Shown here piece after piece: positions 17,187 through 26,547 of a stretch of 64,000 bases of DNA. A program made the translations under genes and the position numbers. This DNA comes from JAYVFR01 sp043772945 (lineage in GTDB: Bacteria; Patescibacteriota; JACMRA01): NCBI GenBank assembly GCA_043772945.1, contig JAYVFR010000007.1, positions 34,945-98,944 on the forward strand, written 5' to 3'. Every line of letters starts with the position of its first letter. The stretch's first letter is position 1. The notes beneath the pieces were generated by a model. That model saw nothing but the letters and a program-made list of their open reading frames with translations, did no database searches and was not told where the DNA came from.

Positions 17187-18350
17187 ATGCAATACGATTT
17201 TCAAACCCTTAAAGATGCTATTCTTTTTAACACTACTGAAATTCTACCAACAGATTCTGACCAACTAGACACTGAAATTAAAAACCTGATTGATAACGCT
17301 AATTCTTCGGGCGAGTTAATCCGTCATTATATTGGTTTTGAAATAAGCGGTCAGATTCATATCGGGACAGGAATAGCCAGCGCTCTTAAAATTAAAAAGC
17401 TTCAAGATGCAGGAGTTGAGTGTATTATTTGGCTTGCGGATTATCACACATATTTAAATAATAAACTAGATGGAAAGCTTGAAACAATTAGACAAGTCGC
17501 CAAAGATTATTTTGGACCTGTTATGCTTGAGTGCTGCAAAGTTACAGGCTGCGATGTAAAAAAAATTCAAATTCTACACGCTGAAAACAGTTATGAAACC
17601 AAGAGAAACAATCAGTCTTTTTGGACTTTTGATATAAAAATTGGAAAAGAATTAACTTTGAACCGAGTTTTAAAATCAATTTCTGTTATGGGGAAAAAAG
17701 CAGGAAATGAAGTTGAGTTTGGAACCCTTAGATATCCTGTAATGCAAGTAGCTGATGCTTTCTTTTTACAAACTCACTTAGTACATGCTGGAATGGATCA
17801 ACGTAAATGCCATGTCTTAATGCGTGAAACAGCGCCTAAGCTTGATGAAGATTTTAAACTTAGAATCGGTAGTTTACCAATTAAACCAATCGCTATTCAC
17901 CATAATTTACTGCTCGGTCTCGAAAAAAAAGACTTAAATGATAAAGAAGCCTCCAAAATGTCTAAATCTAAACCTGATTCAGCTATTTGGGTTCATGATT
18001 CGCTAGAAGAAATTTCCCGTAAACTCAAAAAAGCTTACTGCCCAATGGTAGATAACAACCTATCAAATGAAGAAAATGCTAAATTACAAGAATTTAATCC
18101 AATTCTTGATTGGGCTCGGAATATGATTTATCCAGCTGAGCGAATTATTGAAATTATTAGACCTGAGAAATTCGGTGGTAATAAAATTTATTCAAACTAT
18201 AGCGAATTAGAAAATGATTATATGGCTAACAATCTCCACCCAGTTGACTTAAAAACTGGAGTTGCAACTTGCCTTGCTAACTGGTTTGAACCAATTAGAA
18301 ATTATACAAATAATAATCCAGACGCTCTAAAAAAACTAATTAACATCTAG
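17187..18350 (+). CDS. tyrS: Tyrosyl-tRNA synthetase, archaeal/eukaryotic type
   Basis: Charges tRNA-Tyr. Class I marks: HIGTG (58-62) as the HIGH motif and SKMSKSKPD as KMSKS. The sequence follows the archaeal (Methanocaldococcus) type and not the bacterial TyrS: YIGFEISGQIHIG, LADYHTYLN, MQVADAFFL, GMDQRKCHVLMRE, KKAYCPM, RPEKFGGN and LHPVDLKTGVA. It also lacks the C-terminal S4-like domain of bacterial TyrS. 387 aa. The distinction matters because archaeal-type TyrRS reads a C1-G72 pair in tRNA-Tyr, while bacterial types read G1-C72. Confidence 0.93.
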   Translation: MQYDFQTLKDAILFNTTEILPTDSDQLDTEIKNLIDNANSSGELIRHYIGFEISGQIHIGTGIASALKIKKLQDAGVECIIWLADYHTYLNNKLDGKLETIRQVAKDYFGPVMLECCKVTGCDVKKIQILHAENSYETKRNNQSFWTFDIKIGKELTLNRVLKSISVMGKKAGNEVEFGTLRYPVMQVADAFFLQTHLVHAGMDQRKCHVLMRETAPKLDEDFKLRIGSLPIKPIAIHHNLLLGLEKKDLNDKEASKMSKSKPDSAIWVHDSLEEISRKLKKAYCPMVDNNLSNEENAKLQEFNPILDWARNMIYPAERIIEIIRPEKFGGNKIYSNYSELENDYMANNLHPVDLKTGVATCLANWFEPIRNYTNNNPDALKKLINI

Positions 18351-18472
18351 CTATAGACCTATAATTGACTTGCCAAAAAAGCAATAGTTTGCCGTAATCC
18401 GTCTTAGCTAGTTAACCGACTATATTTTAACTAAATTAAATTTATCTAAAATCCTTAAAAACTTTTTATTTT

Positions 18473-19201
18473 ATGTTTGGTAGAATCAAAAAACCTGAAA
18501 ATAATGTGCCTGAAATTTTGTCAAATAATTCAGACCAAGAAAATGATAATAAACAATTGAGTGACTTAACTAATTTAAATTTCCTATCAAATAAAAACAT
18601 CCCACCTTGGGAAAGTAATTTAGATTGGCTTGATAATGTTAGTTGGTCAAAAATTCTGATTTCTGATTCTGAAAATTTTCGTCAAAATGGACTATTAAAC
18701 AGACAAAAAGATACTCTAATGGTTGTTTTAATTAGAAGGCTTGAGTATTTTCCCAATATTCAAACGATTAATCAAATCAGAAATTTATTTGAAGCTGAAA
18801 TAGCTAAACTTGAGGCAACCAAAGATGCTATTAAAGCCCCAACAAGTAGCAATCAAGAAATTGAAAATGAAGCGACTCAAAATCCAATTTTAACACAAGC
18901 AAGTCTCGAGGTAGAATCTGAACTCAAAAAAATTATGATTGAAAGAGACTCATTCGATAAAAAAATTTGTAGCGAGATTGAAATTTTAAGCGATTTGTGT
19001 AGAACTATTGCAGGTCAAAATGACGATTTAGGTAAGCAAAAAATGCTAGCTCTATTAAGTTTGTATAGTTTTGAATATGATTATGAAACTCAAGAGTTGA
19101 GGATTGTTCTTGAGGCGGAAAGTACGAAAGGATCCCAACCAGTGAAAATTAGAATTTATAACGACTTAGCCTCAACCCCTAATCCGAAAATAAACCTCTA
19201 A
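18473..19201 (+). CDS. Hypothetical protein (242 aa)
   Basis: Not recognised. Acidic and Asn-rich N-terminus (1-45), a Trp-containing middle (IPPWESNLDWLDNVSWSK), a long predicted helix or coiled coil (about 75-175), and a final beta-rich tail. No signal peptide or membrane segment. Ends 3 bases before the convergent membrane protein. Confidence 0.75.
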   Translation: MFGRIKKPENNVPEILSNNSDQENDNKQLSDLTNLNFLSNKNIPPWESNLDWLDNVSWSKILISDSENFRQNGLLNRQKDTLMVVLIRRLEYFPNIQTINQIRNLFEAEIAKLEATKDAIKAPTSSNQEIENEATQNPILTQASLEVESELKKIMIERDSFDKKICSEIEILSDLCRTIAGQNDDLGKQKMLALLSLYSFEYDYETQELRIVLEAESTKGSQPVKIRIYNDLASTPNPKINL

Positions 19202-19204
19202 GAT

Positions 19205-19768
19205 TTAGTCTATTTTTTTAATTAGTGGAGTAGATGTAGGTGTAAAGCGTGAATAATAAAAACTAGCTAATGGACCTGCTATCCAAATCCAAGGAACAAT
19301 AGTTAAGAAAGCAGATTCGCTACCACGAAGCCCGCGAGTGTCATATAGATTTTCCCACCCGTTAGTCAATTTAATAACTAAATCACTCCACCTTGAGTCC
19401 ATGGGTTGCTTGAAACCTAAATTAACAGTGTAAATAAAAAAGCCAAAGACAAAAAATCCAGTAAAAAAAGTATCCCACGAATTGCGAGATTTGACGTTAA
19501 ATTTAGCACCGAAAGGCTCAATTAAAAATACTCTGATTACCGAAACAAGTAAAAAACAAAAAACAACCAAGAAAGTCCATTGTTGACCAGAGTCTTTAAG
19601 GGATAGATTGAAGAGAACATCCATAGTAGCCCTCAGCCAATTAGTCACTTGTTGAATTGGTAATTTGAATAACTGAAATAAAAAATAACTCATAAGAGTT
19701 GCTAAGTAAAATTCAGAGAAATCAGCTTTACTCCAATTAAAAATGTTAAAAAGTTTACCCAGATTCAT
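19205..19768 (-). CDS. Hypothetical membrane protein (187 aa)
   Basis: Four predicted membrane helices (about 22-42, 65-85, 102-125, 155-178) with a Trp-rich loop (SRWSDLVIKLTNGWENLYD). No family recognised. Convergent with the 242-aa ORF and divergent from the LysE-like gene. Confidence 0.75.
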   Translation of the reverse strand: MNLGKLFNIFNWSKADFSEFYLATLMSYFLFQLFKLPIQQVTNWLRATMDVLFNLSLKDSGQQWTFLVVFCFLLVSVIRVFLIEPFGAKFNVKSRNSWDTFFTGFFVFGFFIYTVNLGFKQPMDSRWSDLVIKLTNGWENLYDTRGLRGSESAFLTIVPWIWIAGPLASFYYSRFTPTSTPLIKKID

Positions 19769-19877
19769 GTAGTTGTGTTATATTAAGTTTTAAAAAAATT
19801 GTAATAATTAATTAATCGCCTCTATGTCTAAGTAAACTCTTTTTTTGTGTCAAGTAACAAATTTATAGTGAACTAGC

Positions 19878-19906
19878 TTGTCAAAATTAGTTATTAAAAC
19901 TATAGG
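19878..19906 (+). promoter_or_regulatory. Promoter of the LysE/CadD-like gene
   Basis: TTGTCA (19878-19883), 17 bases, TATAGG (19901-19906); the ATG is at 19919, so the leader would be about 6 bases (near-leaderless). Confidence 0.55.
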
Positions 19907-19918
19907 TTTCTGTGAAAT

Positions 19919-20803
19919 ATGTTAAATAATAAATTAAATAAACAACTAATTAAGCAATTGCCTGTGTTCATGGCTATTATAATTTTTGTAATTTTATCTG
20001 GGCTTTATCTTGGTGAAATTAAAGTTTTAAATACACTTCCATTTACTACCGAGAAAATTTTTGAACAATTTAATCCTCTTGATATTTTAGTTGGATTAAC
20101 AATTTACTTAAAGACTTCGATTGATTTTGCCCTTTTAATTGGCACATTGATGAGTAAATATAAGGGACTTAAAAATCGTTTTGCAATTGAAATTGGAACT
20201 GCAGTTGGCAACGCCCTTGGAACTTTTGTAGTTTTAGGAATTTGGGTCTTTTTCAAAGAAGTTAAATGGCTGCTTGCGATAATGGTAATCTTTGCCTCAC
20301 TTGTGTTATTTGAGATGGCAAAAACTAGTATAGAACATCTAAGTGAAACTGAACATGATAAAGAAGACGGCGTAACGGTTAAAAACTGGGAGAAAAAGCT
20401 TGCAAATCTAATTAGCTTGTTTTTAGCTCCAATCCTTAAAGTTATAGGACCAGTTGTTTCTAAAGTTTTACCTGATTTACGATTTAACGATAAAGCTGAT
20501 GAAAAAAAAGGATTTTGGAGACTAATTCTAACTTCTTTCACAATTCCATTTATTCTGGGTCTTGATGATTTTGCGGGGTATGTTCCGCTATTTAATGTCG
20601 TCAATGTCTTTGGTTTTGGTGTTGGAGTCTTTCTCGGGCATTGTATTCTAAATCTATTTCTATTTCTAAATCCAGATTTTACAATCAAAGTAATCAAAAA
20701 CCCAATTATAGCCCTCCTTGGATCGCTTGCTTTTATAGCCCTTGCTTGTTACGGTCTTTATGAAGGAAGTCATTTGTTGATAGGAGTTTTTCAAAAACAT
20801 TAA
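19919..20803 (+). CDS. Putative LysE/CadD/TerC-like membrane transporter
   Basis: 294 aa with about seven membrane helices in two halves. Each half has an Asp in the middle of a helix: KTSIDFALLIG and ILGLDDFAGYVP, followed by small-residue-rich helices (GTAVGNALGTFVV; FGFGVGVFLGH). This internal pseudo-repeat with paired acidic residues is seen in the LysE superfamily (MntP, CadD, TerC), so a metal or amino-acid exporter is a reasonable guess. No clear specificity. The charged loop between halves is about 45 residues. Confidence 0.7.
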   Translation: MLNNKLNKQLIKQLPVFMAIIIFVILSGLYLGEIKVLNTLPFTTEKIFEQFNPLDILVGLTIYLKTSIDFALLIGTLMSKYKGLKNRFAIEIGTAVGNALGTFVVLGIWVFFKEVKWLLAIMVIFASLVLFEMAKTSIEHLSETEHDKEDGVTVKNWEKKLANLISLFLAPILKVIGPVVSKVLPDLRFNDKADEKKGFWRLILTSFTIPFILGLDDFAGYVPLFNVVNVFGFGVGVFLGHCILNLFLFLNPDFTIKVIKNPIIALLGSLAFIALACYGLYEGSHLLIGVFQKH

Positions 20804-20825
20804 AAAAATCTTATTAAAAAAAATC

Positions 20826-21884
20826 TTAAATCAGAGAACCACCAGAGTTTTGGCCAAAGACTTTTTTGTGTAAATCTTTGATTTGTGTATCTGTAATGTG
20901 AGTATAAATTTGAGTTGTAGAAATATTAGAATGCCCTAAAAGCGTTTGCACAGCTCGTAAATCCCCTCCTTCCATCAACACTTTAGTCGCAAATGAGTGC
21001 CTGAGCGTGTGAGGGGTTATTACTTTATCAATTCCAGCATAAAGAGCATATTTATGAATTAAATTCTGAACTGCTTTTTGAGTTAACGCTTTAAGATTTA
21101 ATTTCTTGACGCTTGCTAGCGTATCCTTTACGGTTAATTTCTTTTTGGATTCTAAATTATTTTGCTCTTGATTCATAAAACTACCTTCACCCTCTGGCTT
21201 CTTTTTCCCTCGCCTCATAGTACTGCGTACAAAAATGTAAATATTCTCGTCTTCTCCGCGTTCAATTAAATACTCGTTAATTGCTTGCATCGCTGCGGGA
21301 GCTAGATAAGTCGTTCGGACTTTACCACCTTTACCTAAAATTGTTAATTGCCCGTCCATATTCCCAGTTAGAACTGATTTTTTAAGAGCTAGGAGCTCAC
21401 TTAAACGAAGTCCAGAGCCAAAAAGCGTTAAAATAATTGCTTTATCTCGTTTTTTTTGAGTTCTACTAATTCGTTTGGACTTCTCCTCAATTGCCACACT
21501 AATTAATTTTTGGACTTCAATTTCACTTAAAAACTCTACGTTCCGCATTCGACTCTTTGGTAATTCAATTTTTTCAGGAATTAAAACATTTCGGTTATCC
21601 CTAATTAAATATCTCAAAAAAGAACGTAAAACAATCACAAAATAAGCTTGTGCTTTAAGCGACATTTTCTTTTTTCTAATTGTCTCCATTTCGTTCAAAC
21701 CCTTGCGAAATTTGTTAATAATATTCAAATTAATCTCCTCGGTAGTAGTAATTCCAGCCTCGGTAAGGAATTTAACAACCGTCCCTAGAGTTTGGCGATA
21801 ATTTCTAACAGTGTTATAGGTGTATTGTTTGGTAACTTCACAGTAAAGTAAAAAATTCTCGACGTCATCAATTAGCGTAAACAT
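20826..21884 (-). CDS. xerD: Tyrosine recombinase, XerC/XerD type
   Basis: Site-specific recombinase for chromosome dimer resolution or an integrative element. N-terminal SAM-like core-binding domain (1-95); catalytic residues R160 (SGLRLSE), K185/K188 (GKGGK), H292-x-x-R295 (HTLRHSFAT), H318 (LLGHSN) and nucleophile Y327 (IYTHI). 352 aa against about 300: the extra is a charged insertion at about 222-272 between the catalytic beta sheet and the HxxR helix. No second Xer gene or clear dif site is visible. A dead transposase lies just upstream of it. Confidence 0.92.
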   Translation of the reverse strand: MFTLIDDVENFLLYCEVTKQYTYNTVRNYRQTLGTVVKFLTEAGITTTEEINLNIINKFRKGLNEMETIRKKKMSLKAQAYFVIVLRSFLRYLIRDNRNVLIPEKIELPKSRMRNVEFLSEIEVQKLISVAIEEKSKRISRTQKKRDKAIILTLFGSGLRLSELLALKKSVLTGNMDGQLTILGKGGKVRTTYLAPAAMQAINEYLIERGEDENIYIFVRSTMRRGKKKPEGEGSFMNQEQNNLESKKKLTVKDTLASVKKLNLKALTQKAVQNLIHKYALYAGIDKVITPHTLRHSFATKVLMEGGDLRAVQTLLGHSNISTTQIYTHITDTQIKDLHKKVFGQNSGGSLI

Positions 21885-22012
21885 ATTTAAAATTAGTTTT
21901 AAGGTTTATTTTAATATTTTCTAAAAATACTTTTCCTAATCACAGATTTTTTTAATTTGTCAAACTTTGTATAATCTAGTTTTTTGATAATATCCAGTAA
22001 TAAAACTCAATT

Positions 22013-22219
22013 GGCAACGAAATTGAAAAATTGCAGTAGGAATTACTCGAATTGTTTTCAAATATTGCTCTCGATGAATTCATAATAATGCCAAATCATG
22101 TTCATTTTGTGATTGGTATGGGCGGCAATGTGTTATATAAAAATGCAAAAAATAGCAGAGAGCTTGCCCCTCCCAAAATGACGAGGATCAAAAAACACAG
22201 GGGTTTATCCCACGACTAA
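22013..22219 (+). pseudogene. Remnant of a Y1 (HUH) transposase, IS200/REP-associated type
   Basis: One frame encodes ELLELFSNIALDEFIIMPNH followed by VHFVIGMGGN, the HUH histidine motif and its typical acidic-hydrophobic lead-in of Y1/RAYT transposases. It is broken by TAG at 22037 and truncated on both sides; the Tyr nucleophile helix is missing. It ends at TAA 22217-22219, overlapping the stop of the convergent MFS gene. The rest of the 331-base gap (21885-22215) shows only AT-rich DNA. Confidence 0.75.
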
Positions 22220-23493
22220 TGATTAGGGTTACACCCTAGACTAATATTTTGATAGTTTGTAGCTTTTTGGTTTTTTAGGAATGAACCAAAGTAAATTATA
22301 CACACAAGACTTGCAATACTAAGTAAGTTAAAAACTCCAGCCCCTCCTTGACTTTGCCATAATACCCCAAAAATAATTGAAGCTATAACCGAGCCCAAAG
22401 ACTGAAAGCTCATTCCGAGTCCAAGTCCTGTTGATTGCTCATGAGCAGATAGATTAATAGTTATCCAGGCTTTGGCAATTACTTCGGTAATCACTGGCAT
22501 AATTCCATACCCCACAATTACAAATACAGTAGAATTAAAGTCAAGATTTTGGCTCAACAAGAAAGCAACAAGGCTAAAAATCATTAGACTCAAAATACAT
22601 AAATTACGATAGCCAAATTTATCGCAAAGCATACCAACAGGAAGGGCTATAAGGGTAGTAGCTAAATGGTAAATAACATACAAAATTAAAATATATTGAG
22701 TTGAAATTCCCATTTCCTGAAGCCTCAAAATTAAAAACATATCACTACCACTCAAAAGTGCTGTTAGAAACAAGCCAAATATCAAAAATTTGTATTCTTT
22801 GTTAGTTCTCTTGTAAAAATTCCAAAAGCCTCTGAGACTCCCTAGAATTTTGAGCTTGCTACTTGGTATTTGTTTAGTGTTTATTTCTATTTTTGGAAGA
22901 AAAAAAGTAAGACTAAAAGCAATTAAACCTGGAATTAAAGCTAGCAAGAAAATTGTAGAATAATTACTAATTTGATTTGTTTGATTTGTTTGGTTATTTA
23001 AAACCCAAAAAAGTAAAACGACAGTAATAATTGGCCCGATTGTTGCTCCAAGCGTATCTAAAGCTCGATGAAACCCAAAGACACTTCCCCGATTTGAATT
23101 AGTTGAGTTGTTACTTAATAAACTATCCCTTGGAGCTGTCCTAATTGCTTTAGCAAATCTATCGGACAATCTTCCAGTCCAAATGAATAGACTACTTGTT
23201 GAGATTCCAATTAGAGGTTTTGCAAAAGCTGAAATTCCATACCCTAATTTAATAAATAAATTAAATTTACCAGTTTTATCAGCTAGATAACCAAAAAATC
23301 CTTTAAAAAAAGTCAAAATAAGCTCGCTCCCCGCTTCCAAAAAACCTAATTGTAAAGGGCTGTAACCAATGCTAACTAAATAAATTGGCATAATTGGAAA
23401 CAACATCTCACTGGCAATATCAGTAAAAAAACTAATTAGAGCAAGCAGAATGATAGTTGAATTTAAAAAAGATTGCTTTGGGGAGATTTTCAT
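22216..23493 (-). CDS. Major facilitator superfamily transporter
   Basis: Twelve predicted membrane helices in 425 aa, with the MFS motif-A-like loop GYLADKTGKFNLFIKLGY between TM2 and TM3 and the matching GMLCDKFGYRNL in the second half. The N-terminal TDIASEMLFPIMPIYL is common in drug-efflux-like MFS groups. Substrate unknown. Contains a short Asn-Gln-Thr repeat (NQTNQTNQ) in the TM5-6 region. Confidence 0.9.
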   Translation of the reverse strand: MKISPKQSFLNSTIILLALISFFTDIASEMLFPIMPIYLVSIGYSPLQLGFLEAGSELILTFFKGFFGYLADKTGKFNLFIKLGYGISAFAKPLIGISTSSLFIWTGRLSDRFAKAIRTAPRDSLLSNNSTNSNRGSVFGFHRALDTLGATIGPIITVVLLFWVLNNQTNQTNQISNYSTIFLLALIPGLIAFSLTFFLPKIEINTKQIPSSKLKILGSLRGFWNFYKRTNKEYKFLIFGLFLTALLSGSDMFLILRLQEMGISTQYILILYVIYHLATTLIALPVGMLCDKFGYRNLCILSLMIFSLVAFLLSQNLDFNSTVFVIVGYGIMPVITEVIAKAWITINLSAHEQSTGLGLGMSFQSLGSVIASIIFGVLWQSQGGAGVFNLLSIASLVCIIYFGSFLKNQKATNYQNISLGCNPNH

Positions 23494-23597
23494 GACATTT
23501 TGTTTTTAGAATTTGTTTTTGTTTGCCAAATGCCTGATTTTAGTTTAAGAAAAGTTTCTAGTCAAAAACTAATCAATTTCTCTGTAATTTCTCCAAT

Positions 23598-24938
23598 ATG
23601 CCAAAAAAATATCTTATTCCGCTAGTTTTAGTAATTATTTCTATTTTATTATTAAACATTTTTAATCTCTACAAAAATAACACGCCTAGTGGTTCTTTAA
23701 ACAACTCGAATCAAGGCTTAGGTCAAACTCAATTAGTAGCTTGGGGCTCACCTAAACGGGGAGAGCTAGGAGAAATTAAAAATCTAAATAATCATGGTTA
23801 TTTTGAAAAAAATATTTTACCAAATCCAGAAACAGCTAATAATTACAAAGATTTTAGTACAGGTTATAATACTTTTGGGATTTTAGATCAAAATGGTAAA
23901 GTTAGAATGCAAGGTGATAATCGAGTGGGTCAAATTGGAGATGGAACTAATTTTATTTATCAAACAAACCTTAAAGAAATAGAGCTAAAAGATATTGAAG
24001 AAATTGAGTCTAATTATAATCATAGCCTAGCTATTAATAAACAAGGCGAAGTTTATAGCTGGGGATTAAATTTAAGCGGTCAACTTGGAGATGGTGCTAA
24101 TGAGAATAAAAAACTGCCTGTTAAAATTTTAAATCTTCCACAAATTGAAAGTGTTAGTGCGGGTTACAGAACTAGTTTTGGGATTACTAAAAATGGTGAA
24201 GTTTACGGCTGGGGAGGAAGTTGCGATAACAAAGGGCTTGATACTTGGAAGAAATTAAATGCCGAAATTGGAGGGAGTTTAAATTTAGCTGGAGGTTATT
24301 ATGACAGAGCAGGGGAAACGACAGATGATCCTGAGAATTATAATGATTGTAATGAAATTTCGCAAGTAAATATGAATATTAATTCTAAAACTCCTAGACT
24401 AATAGAGGATCTTAATTTAATCAAACAAGTTAGTGCTGGTTATGGGCATTTTTTAGCACTAAATCAAAGTGGAGAAGTGTATAGTTGGGGATGTAATTTA
24501 TATGGACAATTAGGTAGAAATCAAAATGTCAATGATAAGCTTTCTCAAAAACCAACCGTTATTCAGGATTTGAATAGCATTGTGCAAGTTCAAGCAGGAT
24601 TTAGACACTCTCTTGCTCTTGATAAGGAAGGTAGTATTTATAGTTGGGGGCATAATGAATATGGAGAGCTTGGAAATAATTCTACAAAAGATAGATTTAC
24701 TCCTCAAAAAATTCAAAATTTACCTAAAATCAAAAAAATTATAGCTTCTCACGATTACAGTCTTGCTCTCGATGAAAATAATAATTTGTGGACTTGGGGA
24801 GAGAATTCATATAAACAAGTAGATAATGATCCAAACCAAAAGCAAATCAATATACCTCAAAAACTTAATACTAAAGATAAATTTTTAGACGTAAAATCTA
24901 AAGGTACTTTTATCTTTGCTAAAATTAAATCCAATTAA
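23598..24938 (+). CDS. Secreted/anchored RCC1-repeat protein
   Basis: 446 aa. A membrane anchor or uncleaved signal (6-24) precedes an RCC1-type beta-propeller: repeated units of the form GEVYSWGxNxxGQLGDG...VSAGYxxSFGI, seen about six to seven times (e.g. about 85-135, 136-185, 275-325, 326-375, 376-425). One blade carries an insertion with Asp/Asn-rich loops (DDPENYNDCNEI). Bacterial RCC1 proteins are usually surface proteins for binding rather than Ran exchange factors. Not in an operon. Confidence 0.88.
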   Translation: MPKKYLIPLVLVIISILLLNIFNLYKNNTPSGSLNNSNQGLGQTQLVAWGSPKRGELGEIKNLNNHGYFEKNILPNPETANNYKDFSTGYNTFGILDQNGKVRMQGDNRVGQIGDGTNFIYQTNLKEIELKDIEEIESNYNHSLAINKQGEVYSWGLNLSGQLGDGANENKKLPVKILNLPQIESVSAGYRTSFGITKNGEVYGWGGSCDNKGLDTWKKLNAEIGGSLNLAGGYYDRAGETTDDPENYNDCNEISQVNMNINSKTPRLIEDLNLIKQVSAGYGHFLALNQSGEVYSWGCNLYGQLGRNQNVNDKLSQKPTVIQDLNSIVQVQAGFRHSLALDKEGSIYSWGHNEYGELGNNSTKDRFTPQKIQNLPKIKKIIASHDYSLALDENNNLWTWGENSYKQVDNDPNQKQINIPQKLNTKDKFLDVKSKGTFIFAKIKSN

Positions 24939-24964
24939 AAAAACCAGCTTAATTACAAGCTAGG
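24937..24964 (-). terminator. Terminator for the guanylate-kinase-like gene
   Basis: Read on the minus strand, AGCTT-loop-AAGCT with flanking CC/GG is followed by seven Ts. It lies just past the end of the RCC1 gene, so it serves the convergent minus-strand unit. Confidence 0.5.
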
Positions 24965-25010
24965 AGACTTTATGGAGATACGATTAAAATGTAGCAAAGG
25001 AGTAACTTAA

Positions 25011-25574
25011 TTAGACAAATAAACCCCTAACAAGTTCAGAGAAAGCTTTTTGGTCTGCTTCTAGCACCCGAGTAGGTGTAAAAATATAGTTAGAGCTGTT
25101 TCTAATCTTATCAATGTCAAGCTGACTATCAGTTTCTATCCTTAATAACTCGCTAGCTGGTCGTTCTGAAGTGATAATTGCTTGGCAATCCAGAAGATTG
25201 GTATCAATAAATATTAAACTAGCAAAAGGGCTAAAATTTTCAAAATAAGCCTGGATTGTCTCGATTGAAGGATATATTGTCATTATGTAGCTTTTTCCTT
25301 CATTGAGATTTTTTAGCAAAGACTCAAAGCATAAACCATATTTTGCTTCATAGATTTCTATTTCAAACCAATTATTACTATCAGCTTTCTTAATTGCATA
25401 CTCATCTAAAGTAACAAAAGAATAATCGCAAATAGCATTTTCTTCAAATTTTCTAGCTGCTCTCGTGGTATTAGTGATAACTCTATTAAGGCTTAATTCT
25501 CCAATGCAATGATTTACCATTGTAGTTTTACCAGCACCTGCAGGCCCTGTAACTAGAAAAAGTTGTCCACTCAT
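25011..25574 (-). CDS. Guanylate-kinase-like P-loop protein
   Basis: From the ATG at 25574 the protein opens MSGQLFLVTGPAGAGKTTMV, a standard guanylate kinase N-terminus; the longer frame starts at a TTG 39 bases upstream and is less likely. Walker A GPAGAGKTT and the TNTTRAAR loop (Gmk: TTRxPR) are present, and CDYSFVTLDEY matches the following substrate-loop strand. The lid and base-binding part are divergent, so it may be a paralogue with other nucleotide specificity. 187 aa, close to Gmk length. Confidence 0.8.
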   Translation of the reverse strand: MSGQLFLVTGPAGAGKTTMVNHCIGELSLNRVITNTTRAARKFEENAICDYSFVTLDEYAIKKADSNNWFEIEIYEAKYGLCFESLLKNLNEGKSYIMTIYPSIETIQAYFENFSPFASLIFIDTNLLDCQAIITSERPASELLRIETDSQLDIDKIRNSSNYIFTPTRVLEADQKAFSELVRGLFV

Positions 25575-25631
25575 GATCAATCCCAAAAAAAGTTCCTTAG
25601 AACTTGCAGACAAATTCTGTAAATTGTCAAT

Positions 25632-26399
25632 TTAATTGAAATAAATGTCTTGGATCAAATTGCCTGTATATTCATTAATTAAACTTGCTTCAGACAAAGA
25701 CTGTAATTGTTTATATTCCTTAATAATATAGTAATTGCCATTAGCAATGGTCGTATAATACTTAATATCGGCTTGATCGCTGTTACTAACAGTTCCAAGC
25801 TTGACGTTTTTTACCCCTTTTGTACTTTCACCTACTTTCCAGTTTCCGCCTAAGTTTTTAGCTAAAGTTTCAGTGAATAAGTTAAAGTCTAATTTGCGAT
25901 CAAACGGATAATCAGTAATTTCTACTCCACTTTTTAGCTCTTTTCCTTCACTGACTAAACTGGCATAATATTTAGTAGTAATTGGTTTATTTGGTAAGTT
26001 TTTATAAAAATCAAAGTTATCTTTAGTTTCCTCTTTTTCAATTATTAAATTATCAATTTTAGGTTTGTTTGCAATAATCACAAAATTATTTCCTGGAACA
26101 ATACTAGTTCCTTTGGTGACGGCTAATGTGTTTTTAGCGTTATTGGGATAGTTTTGAGAAAAAGCCAGATAAGTCAGAGCTCCCACAATTAAAACAAGTA
26201 AGCCTAGAATTGTTAAATTAACAAAAGTATTTTTAATTCTAAACTTTTTTAACAAATCACGCTTTCGAGACTTTTTGACATTGGTTAATTGATTAAAGTC
26301 TTGATACTGATGACTAGGAGTTAAAAAATCAAACCCTGAAGTATCTTCAATATTATCGTTTAAATTAAAGCGACTAGCTGTATATTTAATATCAGTCAT
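25632..26399 (-). CDS. Hypothetical single-pass membrane protein (255 aa)
   Basis: Not recognised. Cytoplasmic basic N-terminus (KKSRKRDLLKKFRIKN), one membrane helix (about 68-88), and an extracytoplasmic domain of about 165 residues with beta-rich pattern. ATG at 26399 preferred over the TTG nine bases upstream. Same strand and 57 bases before the kinase-like gene, possibly one transcript. Confidence 0.75.
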   Translation of the reverse strand: MTDIKYTASRFNLNDNIEDTSGFDFLTPSHQYQDFNQLTNVKKSRKRDLLKKFRIKNTFVNLTILGLLVLIVGALTYLAFSQNYPNNAKNTLAVTKGTSIVPGNNFVIIANKPKIDNLIIEKEETKDNFDFYKNLPNKPITTKYYASLVSEGKELKSGVEITDYPFDRKLDFNLFTETLAKNLGGNWKVGESTKGVKNVKLGTVSNSDQADIKYYTTIANGNYYIIKEYKQLQSLSEASLINEYTGNLIQDIYFN

Positions 26400-26547
26400 T
26401 ATAAGCAATTTTGTAAGCTAAAAAAATATGCAGTCTTCTTAAAACAAAAATTCAAAGCTGGCAAGTTAATAGTTTCTAAATTCTTTTTGACAAAATATTT
26501 CTTTTGAAAGGGACTGTGAATTAGTTTAGTTTCAAAGGTAAAATCTC

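Noticed and set aside
20104..20697. 197-aa minus-strand ORF
   Set aside because: Antisense to the LysE/CadD-like membrane gene; Ser/Thr/Arg-rich translation typical of a shadow frame.
21885..22012. dif-like recombination site next to xerD
   Set aside because: No 28-bp sequence with the two Xer arm halves could be recognised.
22960..23010. Short NQT repeat also seen near 54590 in ctpA
   Set aside because: Both are low-complexity TTTGATTTG tracts; no evidence of a shared element.
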